From a virus, in the IMG/VR virus record IMGVR_UViG_3300028581_000026, positions 22,554 to 86,553 of that record: a stretch of 64,000 nt of DNA; one strand, 5' to 3'. The notes under the pieces were generated by a model. It did not search any database and was not told where the DNA came from. It worked only from the letters and a program-made list of their open reading frames with translations. Both the position numbers and the translations under genes were made by a program. Positions 31,448-38,813 of this stretch are shown here, piece by piece; the first letter of the stretch is position 1; the number at the start of each line of letters is the position of its first letter.

Positions 31448-32303
31448 ACCACCTTTGTTTAAACTCATTTTTTTTGTTATTAAACTCCTCTTCAGTCAAT
31501 ATGATTAATTCATTAGGATCATTGAACATTTCTTCAATGTGGGGTTGAGTACCAAGCAAATCCCCACTTTCATAAGCTTCCTTTATTTCGGTTACTTCCT
31601 CAAGGTATTTTTTATAAGTTTCCATCAATTTATTATTTGGGTTTGGTGGATTAACGATATAATTGTTTAATAAGTTCCAATCATCCAATAATGTATTTAA
31701 CACTTCAAAACATAATTCTTGTGTAATTTTACTTCGTTCATAAGATCCCTTTCTACCTTGAGTTCCAGTTTTGCTTCCCCTTGGTGCTGGTTGGTGGTGA
31801 CATTCCGTATTCCCATTCTTGCAAACAGGTCTTGGTATCCAAGTATTACTATTTGTCCATATATCTGTGGGTTTGGCTCGTTCATCACCATATACGCAAT
31901 ACCAAATGGTATGTCTTGTGAATTCTTGCATCCAGGGCATCTTTCTCAACATCCCCCTTGGATTTTCAATAAAGAATACCATATTGGGATTTATCTTTAA
32001 CCATTCCTTTATTAAAGATATAAAATGTTGATTAACGATATCACATTTCTTGGCATATTCACTTTTGGGTTCAGTTCCGTTTCTATGGTGGGATATTGCC
32101 GCAATTGTGTATGTTGTGCAATCTGGGGATGCCCATATAAAGTCCGGAACGAAGGGAACATCATTTAAGGTTAATTCACCAATATCTTTTGATAAATTAA
32201 TTCCCTCATATTGTTCCCAATCAACCGAGAATACCTCCATTCCCAATGATTCCGCAACCTTTCCTATTGACCTGCTCCCAGCAAATAATTCCAATACTTT
32301 CAT
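31440..32303 (-). CDS. Dcm-like DNA cytosine methyltransferase with altered catalytic motif
   Basis: Motif I (VLELFAGSRSIGKVAE) at 3-18 and ENPRG at 113-117 place it in the C5-methyltransferase fold, but motif IV reads SPDCTTY (C62) instead of PCQ. Phage proteins with the SPDC(T/S) variant are common and their chemistry is unclear to me. The basic middle (PAPRGSKTGTQGRKGSYERS) may contact DNA. It could methylate or otherwise modify pyrimidines. It overlaps genes at both ends (4 and 8 nt). Confidence 0.8.
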   Translation of the reverse strand: MKVLELFAGSRSIGKVAESLGMEVFSVDWEQYEGINLSKDIGELTLNDVPFVPDFIWASPDCTTYTIAAISHHRNGTEPKSEYAKKCDIVNQHFISLIKEWLKINPNMVFFIENPRGMLRKMPWMQEFTRHTIWYCVYGDERAKPTDIWTNSNTWIPRPVCKNGNTECHHQPAPRGSKTGTQGRKGSYERSKITQELCFEVLNTLLDDWNLLNNYIVNPPNPNNKLMETYKKYLEEVTEIKEAYESGDLLGTQPHIEEMFNDPNELIILTEEEFNNKKNEFKQRWYE

Positions 32304-32650
32304 TGTTTTGGTCTGTTTTCTTCAAAATATTCAACAACCGCATTGATTGCCCATACAGCTCCAGATGATAAGATTCCATCAAAGAACCAAGAACCCCATA
32401 TTGGAATTCCATATAATGTATGAATTGGTGAGAATATTACCAATGATAAAAACCATCCTCCGTGAAAACTGAAACACATCGGACAAGATAAAATACCATC
32501 AATAAATCTTGGGAAGAATGATAATTTTGAATTTGAATCTCCAGCTTTCTTAAAGAAATCTCTTAGTCCTTGGAATATACTTCCGTAAACCATAATGTTC
32601 ATTAATCCATAGGATAAGATGAACCAAGTGATAATTTGAATTGTAATCAT
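32300..32650 (-). CDS. DUF1360-like membrane protein (116 aa)
   Basis: Hydrophobic throughout, with two to three membrane segments and the metal-binding-like LSCPMCFSFHGGWFLS motif between them, as in DUF1360 proteins (CxxC followed by aromatic/W). The C-terminus is cytosolic and acidic. Known from phages and Bacillus spore genomes; function unknown. It overlaps the Dcm-like gene by 4 nt. Confidence 0.65.
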   Translation of the reverse strand: MITIQIITWFILSYGLMNIMVYGSIFQGLRDFFKKAGDSNSKLSFFPRFIDGILSCPMCFSFHGGWFLSLVIFSPIHTLYGIPIWGSWFFDGILSSGAVWAINAVVEYFEENRPKQ

Positions 32651-32659
32651 ATTTGTATA

Positions 32660-33067
32660 TTATTTTTGTATGTTTATTGAAATTTTATATTTTAAACCAT
32701 TATCACTCATTATATCCCAAGTAATACTTAAATCGTCAGGATTGAATAATCTTGGGGATATTACATTATCGTTTCCAAGTTTATTAAGAGAACATTGAAT
32801 ACATTCAACTATTGATTTTGGAATTTCATTTGTTTTTACAAAATTGTTTATTTCCGCTTCAGTTAGATAAAGTCCGACATTACCATCTTCATCACCAAAT
32901 GTTTGTCTGAATTTTTCAACTAACCCCATTGGGAGTTCATAATTTTTTAATGTTGGGTTTGGTTCAGATTTGTCAATGTAGTAGTATATTCCTCCTTGAC
33001 TTGAAATTGGGGACTTCGTAATACTATCACCTTTAGATACAATATCCATAAATCTTTTGGAGTCCAT
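32660..33067 (-). CDS. hypothetical protein (135 aa)
   Basis: Not recognised. Alpha/beta with a conserved-looking middle (FGDEDGNVGLYLTEAEINNF). It sits 9 nt after the DUF1360-like gene start in the same direction. No motifs of catalysis or membrane insertion seen. Confidence 0.6.
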   Translation of the reverse strand: MDSKRFMDIVSKGDSITKSPISSQGGIYYYIDKSEPNPTLKNYELPMGLVEKFRQTFGDEDGNVGLYLTEAEINNFVKTNEIPKSIVECIQCSLNKLGNDNVISPRLFNPDDLSITWDIMSDNGLKYKISINIQK

Positions 33068-33096
33068 TAATTTTTATGTTAAATCGTTTTCCATCG

Positions 33097-33393
33097 TTAA
33101 ATTATATTTGTTTTGTCATTTATTATACAAATTGACTCATCCAACTTTTCACATATTTGTTTCAATTCTTCGGTCTTGAAGTCATCCAAACAAAACCATT
33201 CTCGTTCAATATTATAATGTTTAAATCTGAAATGGAGAGCTTTTTCAAGTTGGGTGGGGTACTTTGTTTCGTATTCAAGTATAAGGATTAAATTTGGGGA
33301 ATTCAACTCCTTAAGCCTATTTTTAACCTTTCTTTTTGTATAACCAATCTTAACCTGATCTGAGTTATCTTTGATAAAGTAAACAAATCCCAC
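33097..33393 (-). CDS. T5orf172/MUG113-type GIY-YIG nuclease domain protein
   Basis: The 98-aa single domain: GFVYFIKDNSDQVKIGYTKR, KNRLKELNSPNLILILEYET, and LEKALHFRFKHYNIEREWF (conserved E-x-x-LH-x-x-F and E-W-F), the T5orf172 variant of GIY-YIG. Possibly a free-standing nuclease. The start codon is GTG inside a 10-bp hairpin (33386-33421), so expression is probably controlled. Confidence 0.85.
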   Translation of the reverse strand: MGFVYFIKDNSDQVKIGYTKRKVKNRLKELNSPNLILILEYETKYPTQLEKALHFRFKHYNIEREWFCLDDFKTEELKQICEKLDESICIINDKTNII

Positions 33394-33421
33394 TACTTTT
33401 TTATATTAAAATAGTGGGATT
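33386..33421 (-). promoter_or_regulatory. start-codon hairpin
   Basis: AATCCCACTA / TAGTGGGATT perfect 10-bp stem with a 16-nt AT-rich loop. The GTG start of the T5orf172 protein lies in the 3' arm, and the following TTGTTTACTTT makes it terminator-like. Confidence 0.65.
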
Positions 33422-33442
33422 ATATAAAAGGTAAATATTATG

Positions 33443-33850
33443 TTATTTATTTTCCAATATGGTGTCAGCGACAATTGAATAGTAGAAGTCAGACAATTCA
33501 TCATCTTCCATTTCTTTTATATCATCAAACCCTAAAGCATGTAATAAATTTGATATATCGTAATAATAGTATGGGATATCAATTGAACTGGGAAGTCCTT
33601 GTAACCATTCAATTAATGCTTTCTTTTGCCCATATCTTTTGATTGCCCAACCATACTCATCCAAAAATACCTCAAAAAGTTGGGTGAATTTGTTATCAAC
33701 TTTCCTTTTGAAGTCATATCCTTCAAAACTAATTCTATCTTTCAAGAATTTTTTTAATTGGTCGTAGGGGTCATCTTCTCTAATCTCATTGATTGTTCTT
33801 TTGATTAGTTTGGTTAAATCAGATTCGGTTAATCTTCTAATTCTTTTCAT
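33443..33850 (-). CDS. small protein with clearest capsid-targeting tag (135 aa)
   Basis: Start at 33850 gives RRLTESDLTKLIKRTINE/I, the best copy of the shared tag and an I-N-E cleavage site. A longer start (33874) adds only eight hydrophobic residues and would include the promoter. After the tag comes a helical domain (RISFEGYDFKRKVDNKFTQL, PSSIDIPYYYYDISNLLHAL) with an acidic end. TATTTATA is 12 nt upstream. Likely packaged in the head and processed (inference). Confidence 0.75.
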   Translation of the reverse strand: MKRIRRLTESDLTKLIKRTINEIREDDPYDQLKKFLKDRISFEGYDFKRKVDNKFTQLFEVFLDEYGWAIKRYGQKKALIEWLQGLPSSIDIPYYYYDISNLLHALGFDDIKEMEDDELSDFYYSIVADTILENK

Positions 33851-33862
33851 AATTGTTTTAAT

Positions 33863-33870
33863 TATAAATA
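33863..33870 (-). promoter_or_regulatory. late-promoter-like TATTTATA
   Basis: Exact TATTTATA (sense) then ATTAAAAC, 12 nt before the tagged gene starting at 33850. Confidence 0.5.
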
Positions 33871-34446
33871 TCACAAGTTTTGACTTATGTTTGAACCTTT
33901 CATATAAACAGCACCAGTATTTGATACCAATTGTTCAATCTTATTATTGAGTTCAGTTATTATCTTATCCTTATCACCCATTTCCCTTCTCAATTTCATC
34001 AAGGTTTCTTGTAACATAACCATCTTTTCATTTGGTTTTTCAACCTCCTTGATTACCTCAACCTGGACAATTTTTTCCACTATCTTCTCCACTTCCACCG
34101 GTACTTGGACAATTTTTTCTACTATAACCTCATTTGTGGAAAATATTTTCTGCTCAATTGGGACTTCTTTGATTATTTCAACAATCTTCTCAACCTCTTT
34201 AATGACCTCGATTGGGATCTCTTTAATCGTCTCTTTTTCCACATATTTAATAACCTCAATCGGAATTTCTTTCTCAACATATTCAATAATTTTTTCTGTG
34301 TTATTACCAATTAAACCATATCTCTCAATATCATATCCCTTCTTAAAACATTTCTGAAAGAACTTATCAACATCTTCAATGTTATTTAACTTACAATAAT
34401 CAGTTAAATCCTTTTGGTTTTGTTTATTGAGGGTTAGTTTGTTCAT
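33871..34446 (-). CDS. Val/Glu/Lys repeat protein (191 aa)
   Basis: Residues about 50-140 are tandem variants of EIPIEVIKEVEKIVEII and VPVEVEKIVEKIV, giving an extended beta or coiled rod; the C-terminal 45 residues are a conventional coiled coil (LMKLRREMGDKDKIITELNN). The N-terminal about 45 residues (LTDYCKLNNIEDVDKFFQKC) look like a small helical domain common in phage proteins with such IEVxKEVEK repeats. Function unknown. Overlaps the Dam-like gene by 23 nt. Confidence 0.65.
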   Translation of the reverse strand: MNKLTLNKQNQKDLTDYCKLNNIEDVDKFFQKCFKKGYDIERYGLIGNNTEKIIEYVEKEIPIEVIKYVEKETIKEIPIEVIKEVEKIVEIIKEVPIEQKIFSTNEVIVEKIVQVPVEVEKIVEKIVQVEVIKEVEKPNEKMVMLQETLMKLRREMGDKDKIITELNNKIEQLVSNTGAVYMKGSNISQNL

Positions 34447-35257
34447 TATAGTTATATATTATTATCTCCTGACTATTCTTGGAGTTCTTATTTCTTGCCA
34501 CCTTCTCATAATCACCTTCCAATATCTTATGATTAAATCCATCATCCAATAACTTATAAATAATCTCAGACTTCTCGTTGTTCTTATGTTCCCCCAATAC
34601 ACCACTCAACATAAATGAATGACCCATATTGTTTAATTCAACAATATAATCATACAACTGACTTTCTTTTGTCTTTGACCAATAAGCATTATATCCCGCC
34701 TCAGTATTTGTATATGGGGGATCAATATAAATCATACTGGGATTTTTGGGTTTAATCTCACTAAAATCCTTGGATATAAAATAAATCTTATCTTTGTGGT
34801 TGGAGATATGTCCAACAAATTCATTCACCTTCTTCTCGGTTGAAGCATTCCAGGTTCTCTTTCCAAATGTCTGATTAAATTCAAAACTCTTATTGAACCT
34901 CATCATATTGTTTGTACAAGATAACATTAATGCCCATAACTTCTCTGGGGACTTATTGGTATTGAAACTTTTTCTCAATTCCATAAACCCCTCAGAGTCA
35001 TCCTTATTGACCAATACGGACTTTGTTTTGGTTATGATAGATGTTGAATCATTAACCAAATCTTTGTGGATTCCAACCAATTCTTTTATAATGTCATTGA
35101 CCAATATCTTTTCATATCGGTCAACAACATTGGTATAGACCGAACCTCCACCACAAAATAAATCAACGAAATATTTCTTGGTGTAATCGAAGTTTGGAAT
35201 TAGTTGGTCTAATAACTTAAACTTTGAACCGGTGTAATTGAAGGGGGTATTAACCAT
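34424..35257 (-). CDS. Dam-like (D12 class) N6-adenine DNA methyltransferase
   Basis: Start at 35257 (MVNTPFNYTGSKFKLLDQLI) is chosen because it gives the canonical FNYxGSK opening and overlaps the gp47 stop (ATGGTTAA). Motif I is DLFCGGGSVYTNV (32-44), the catalytic DPPY at 179-182, and motif VI-X includes SFMLSG. At 277 aa it is full length for the Dam family. It methylates adenine, probably in a GATC-like site, to protect phage DNA. Coupled to gp47. Confidence 0.95.
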   Translation of the reverse strand: MVNTPFNYTGSKFKLLDQLIPNFDYTKKYFVDLFCGGGSVYTNVVDRYEKILVNDIIKELVGIHKDLVNDSTSIITKTKSVLVNKDDSEGFMELRKSFNTNKSPEKLWALMLSCTNNMMRFNKSFEFNQTFGKRTWNASTEKKVNEFVGHISNHKDKIYFISKDFSEIKPKNPSMIYIDPPYTNTEAGYNAYWSKTKESQLYDYIVELNNMGHSFMLSGVLGEHKNNEKSEIIYKLLDDGFNHKILEGDYEKVARNKNSKNSQEIIIYNYNEQTNPQ

Positions 35258-36029
35258 TTGCGAGTGTTTCATTTTCGTTAAGAATGTCTTCATATGAATT
35301 AATAACAAATTTAAGGAAAGGTCTTGGATTATCCAAATCCACAAAGGAATATTTGTTATTTATTACATCATAAATTCCAAATCCGTGTTTCTTTATATTC
35401 TCCCCATAGTTTTGTTGTACAACTGAACCTATCATATATGCTTTCTTACCATTTGGAATATCAAAAATTTGACGTTTGTGTATGTCTCCACATAGAATTA
35501 GGTCACACCCATCAAACTTATCCACTTCATATCCTGTCTCAAACTTATATCCAATGTCGGTATATAAACCAACAATGGGTCCGTGAAATAATCCAATCTT
35601 TAATCTGTCTGACTTCTCTATAATTGGTGGGATGTTGTGTTCAAATAATGAATAAACAACCCAATCTATATTCTCGTCTTGATATACACCTCTATCCTTG
35701 TAATAAACAATATTGTCATTGTCCATTGATTGAATGATGGGGGTTAATGTGTCTAGTCTTGATAAGTTGTTTTCAAGCATGTCATGGTTGCCTACAATTA
35801 TAATTGTTTTGGCTATCTTTGAACATTCATCCAATACCCACCTTACCATTTCAATAAGTTCAGGACTGACTTGGTTTTTACTATGGACTAAATCACCTGT
35901 GAATACCACTCTATCAGGTTTTATTTCCTTGAATTGATTGAACATATCCGTAAGGATTGTTTTATATAGGTCGTGGTCTTTAATTAATCTCAAATGTAAA
36001 TCTGAGAAATGAACCAATTTTTTAATCAT
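35250..36029 (-). CDS. gp47/SbcD-like metallophosphoesterase, recombination nuclease subunit
   Basis: All calcineurin-type motifs are present: HFSDLHL (D10, H12), VFTGDLVHS (D46), IVGNHDM (80-84), LFHGPI (H149) and CGDIHKRQ (180-187). 259 aa, near T4 gp47 length. With the gp46-like ATPase (24400-28280) it forms the Mre11-Rad50-type complex that resects DNA ends for recombination-dependent replication. It has a Bacteroidetes-type promoter just upstream in the inverted-repeat region. Confidence 0.95.
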   Translation of the reverse strand: MIKKLVHFSDLHLRLIKDHDLYKTILTDMFNQFKEIKPDRVVFTGDLVHSKNQVSPELIEMVRWVLDECSKIAKTIIIVGNHDMLENNLSRLDTLTPIIQSMDNDNIVYYKDRGVYQDENIDWVVYSLFEHNIPPIIEKSDRLKIGLFHGPIVGLYTDIGYKFETGYEVDKFDGCDLILCGDIHKRQIFDIPNGKKAYMIGSVVQQNYGENIKKHGFGIYDVINNKYSFVDLDNPRPFLKFVINSYEDILNENETLANG

Positions 36030-36120
36030 ATTAATTACAATTTTATTTTTGAATCTTGAAGGTTGTGTTGTTTAATACCTTGATTTTGTTGGGGTTGGGG
36101 GGTACTGGATATATTTCTTA

Positions 36121-36244
36121 GTTATGTGTAAGTGTGGTTCTGTCCTCCGAATTAACTTCCGTGTTAGAAAATTTTAGAAAAAACCCACCGCACATTTTTA
36201 ATAATTTTTTAAGAACACAAAGATAAGGAAATTTTTTATTTTAA
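36121..36244. repeat. left imperfect inverted repeat of the methylase-helicase module
   Basis: Contains GTTATGTGTAAGTGTG (36121-36136), AGAAAATTTTAGAAAAAA (36166-36183), ATTTTTAATAATTTTT (36194-36209) and AAATTTTTTATTTTAA (36229-36244). All four recur in the same order and similar spacing, inverted, at 41146-41018. Its 206-nt intergenic setting (36030-36235) holds no gene. Confidence 0.75.
36215..36226 (-). promoter_or_regulatory. Bacteroidetes-type promoter TATCTTTG for gp47
   Basis: Sense TTATCTTTGTGTT matches TAnnTTTG. A TTTG lies 21 nt upstream inside the end of the 135-aa gene. It points toward gp47. A near copy (AATCTTTGTG) lies in the right repeat, pointing at the helicase gene. Confidence 0.5.
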
Positions 36245-36643
36245 TTCAAAATCCAGGAAAGACATATTATATAAATTTAACTTATATTTTCCTGATGGAT
36301 TAAACAATCTTTCAATTATCTCACAGGATTCCTTCTGTAATTCCACCATAAAGATTTGATTTTCAATTATATGTTTCCATCTTTTTCCTGGATTAGGTTC
36401 CCAGTCTTTAAGACCTTCCATTAATTTTTCAATTAGAATGATTGAATATTGTCCAAAACCCGCACAAGGATCAAGAAATGTAGATGTTGGATCCTTAAAT
36501 AATTCAGGATCAATGTTAGATACATGTTCCTCAACTAAATAAAATTCAGTAAAAACTTCACCAAAAGTATCAGCATGTTCTTTCCTATACTTGGTCAGTT
36601 TATTAATTTCATCTTTTATTTTCTTAATACCTTTTATTGCCAT
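36236..36643 (-). CDS. N6-adenine methyltransferase fragment
   Basis: The 135-aa protein has the FGEVFTEFYLVEEHVSNI lead-in and motif I (STFLDPCAGFGQYSIIL) of type I/IIG adenine methyltransferases, then MVELQKESCEII and NMSFLDF, and stops where the catalytic NPPY should follow. It therefore lacks the active site. It could be a truncated relic or a SAM-binding regulatory subunit. The stop codon lies within the left inverted repeat. Confidence 0.75.
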   Translation of the reverse strand: MAIKGIKKIKDEINKLTKYRKEHADTFGEVFTEFYLVEEHVSNIDPELFKDPTSTFLDPCAGFGQYSIILIEKLMEGLKDWEPNPGKRWKHIIENQIFMVELQKESCEIIERLFNPSGKYKLNLYNMSFLDFELK

Positions 36644-36645
36644 TT

Positions 36646-36921
36646 TTATTTACATTCTTTTAAGTCTAAAAGATCATTCTCTTTTGATTGATCACCATCC
36701 GTTCTTAAATATTTATCTTTTACAATATGAACTTTTGTTCCCTCTGATGTTTTAATTTCTACTTCATTTTCATTCTTTTCTAAATCTCTAACTTCTTTGA
36801 TGAAATCTTCTTTTTTCTTTCTACTATATTTAGTTTTGTCTGTATCACTTACAACACCAACTTTTTCAATAACACCATCTTTGTCTTTATTTACACAATA
36901 AATTTCTTTTACAATTTTCAT
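36646..36921 (-). CDS. DUF3892 family protein (91 aa)
   Basis: Pattern VKEIYCVNKDKDGVIEKVGV, EVEIKTSEGTKVHIVKDKYLRT, and LLDLKECK fits DUF3892, a small family linked in genomes to DNA-modification or mobile modules; biochemical role unknown. It lies 2 nt from the methyltransferase fragment and 10 nt after the 454-aa methyltransferase. Confidence 0.7.
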   Translation of the reverse strand: MKIVKEIYCVNKDKDGVIEKVGVVSDTDKTKYSRKKKEDFIKEVRDLEKNENEVEIKTSEGTKVHIVKDKYLRTDGDQSKENDLLDLKECK

Positions 36922-36931
36922 AATTTTATTA

Positions 36932-38296
36932 TTATTTTTTAATTAATTTTAATCTTTCACATCTTTCTTCAATAGTTTGTATGTCTTCCTCTGTTAGATT
37001 TAGATATTTGTAAATGTTTTCATCATCTACTTTCTCTAATTTTGAAAAATCAATATGTGGAACTAGAGATAGTGTAGATATTGTAATTGTCTGTTTATTT
37101 TTTATAAGAGAAACACAAAATCTGAAAACCTTTGTATTAATATAATTAAAGAAATTAATCATATCATTCTTATTATTGAAATTCCAATTAACTAAACTTT
37201 GATTACAAATTTCCCCAACATTTCCAATGAGAACTCTACCCATGGAATATGGATTGGCACCATATTTTGATGTTGTGAATATTTTATAAAGATTGAAATC
37301 ATTCTTGATCCTATCAGTTAAATATTCATTTGGTAAATATTTAACAGAACCTTTTTGTTCAGAAACATGACATTTCACACAATGTCCATTATCAATATCA
37401 ATAAGTCTATTATCATTTGATGATAAATTATAATATGATTGAGGTCTAAAATTCAACATATCTAATTTATCAAATTTTAAAAATTTATCCAAAACCTTTA
37501 ATTCATTTGTATTTAATTCATATGGTAAAAAGTTCAAAGCAACTTTTCTATTATAAGCAACACCATTTAATTCAAATGTATCTTTTGTGTTTTCATTATC
37601 AATAACAAAATATGAAACACCTCCTGATATTTCAGTTCCCTTAAACGGATTTCTGGAATAATGAACAATTTTATCAACATTATAACCATTAATCATCTTT
37701 TCCCTGAATTTTTTATGTGATGGAAGGTTCATCCAATTAGATTTAGTAATCATAATTACATATCTATCCGCTAACTCAAAAGCCTTATCTACGAATTCTG
37801 GATATATACTAGAGGATCTGTTTCCACCTTCGCCACGAACTCCGTTATATGGTGGATTTGTTATAACACAAGTAAATTTCTTTTTCAATTCATCTAAATT
37901 ATTTTTTTCATCAAGGATGTTATAATTATATCTATTAAAATCCAATAAGTTTTTAATTTTTAGTATCTTTTGAACCTTTATCATAGTTGATTTAGCAATA
38001 TCTACCTGTGCTTTTGAAATATCATTTCCAGCAATTTTACTATGTATAAATTTATTTCTTTCTTCATTATCTGGAATTATATTTTCTAAAAAATTCCAAA
38101 ATTCTAAATATAAACACAACAAAAATGTTCCTTTCCCACAACAAATATCTAAATATGAAAAATTAACATTAAATTTTTGAGAAATCAAATCTCTACAAAC
38201 AGAAATAGGAGTCATCGTTGATGAATCCGAACTTTCTAATTTATCTATTTGCTTGAATAGGATATCTATTCGCAATTGTTGTTCTTTTGAAATCAT
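36932..38296 (-). CDS. Eco57I-like N6-adenine DNA methyltransferase (454 aa)
   Basis: SAM-binding motif I (SYLDICCGKGTFLLCLY) at about 47-63 and catalytic NPPYNGVRGEG at about 150 define an adenine methyltransferase. ITKSNWMNLPSHKKFREKMI matches the Eco57I-type post-catalytic segment, and the C-terminal about 180 residues would be the target-recognition domain. It includes a CVKCH pair (about 315) that may bind zinc. It lies between DUF3892 and membrane-protein genes in the inverted-repeat-bounded module. Confidence 0.9.
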   Translation of the reverse strand: MISKEQQLRIDILFKQIDKLESSDSSTMTPISVCRDLISQKFNVNFSYLDICCGKGTFLLCLYLEFWNFLENIIPDNEERNKFIHSKIAGNDISKAQVDIAKSTMIKVQKILKIKNLLDFNRYNYNILDEKNNLDELKKKFTCVITNPPYNGVRGEGGNRSSSIYPEFVDKAFELADRYVIMITKSNWMNLPSHKKFREKMINGYNVDKIVHYSRNPFKGTEISGGVSYFVIDNENTKDTFELNGVAYNRKVALNFLPYELNTNELKVLDKFLKFDKLDMLNFRPQSYYNLSSNDNRLIDIDNGHCVKCHVSEQKGSVKYLPNEYLTDRIKNDFNLYKIFTTSKYGANPYSMGRVLIGNVGEICNQSLVNWNFNNKNDMINFFNYINTKVFRFCVSLIKNKQTITISTLSLVPHIDFSKLEKVDDENIYKYLNLTEEDIQTIEERCERLKLIKK

Positions 38297-38298
38297 TT

Positions 38299-38811
38299 TT
38301 AGAAATTTAGTATTTTACACACATACAACTTATCAATATACTTTTGATCTTTCATTATATTATAAACCATAATGTAATTAAAAGCACTCCACTCGATAGA
38401 TTTACCGATCATTTTTGTATTAACTTCACCTGTGTTAATATCAATTGTTGTGTCAATTTGTATATTAGATGCTTTTGATGTTAGCAATCGTTTAGTATTA
38501 TTAATAAAAGATGAAATTTCTTTTTTCTTAAAAATCAATTTAGAAGTATCAAATCTTTCCAGTTTAGCCAAAAATTCATCCAAATCAACTCTTTTAGTTT
38601 CCACAAAATCGGTAAATTCTTTTGAAATCTTAATATTTGTAAAATCTTCAATTTTTGTTTCAGTTCCATCATTAATTCTATTTTCAGATATTAATGGAAA
38701 AGATTTTAATATTCTATGAAATTCAACATTGCGATTGAAAAATAAATATCTAATACCAAAATATAATGATGGTATTCCAAAAAGTCCTAAAATTGTTAAA
38801 ATTATCTCCAT
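38299..38811 (-). CDS. membrane-anchored hypothetical protein (170 aa)
   Basis: One N-terminal transmembrane segment (IILTILGLFGIPSLYFGI) then a cytoplasmic charged domain (VDLDEFLAKLERFDTSKLIF). No known family. It lies 2 nt from both the methyltransferase and the helicase genes, so it belongs to the module. It may anchor the complex at the membrane or act as the effector of a defence system (inference). Confidence 0.7.
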   Translation of the reverse strand: MEIILTILGLFGIPSLYFGIRYLFFNRNVEFHRILKSFPLISENRINDGTETKIEDFTNIKISKEFTDFVETKRVDLDEFLAKLERFDTSKLIFKKKEISSFINNTKRLLTSKASNIQIDTTIDINTGEVNTKMIGKSIEWSAFNYIMVYNIMKDQKYIDKLYVCKILNF

Positions 38812-38813
38812 AA

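Noticed and set aside
34040-34290. Short-period repeats as a possible CRISPR-like array
   Set aside because: Repeats encode VEKIV-type protein units, are imperfect and have no spacers.
33947-34357. Plus-strand open frame of 136 codons rich in Ile/Ser/Thr
   Set aside because: It mirrors the GAA/GTA-type repeats of the minus-strand Val/Glu repeat protein; a composition artefact.
35258-35344. Longer N-terminus for the Dam-like methyltransferase
   Set aside because: The extra residues overlap gp47 coding sequence and precede the conserved FNYTGSK start.
36121-36244. IS element or transposon call for the inverted-repeat module
   Set aside because: No transposase or recombinase lies between the repeats and no target-site duplication is visible, so only inverted repeats are reported.
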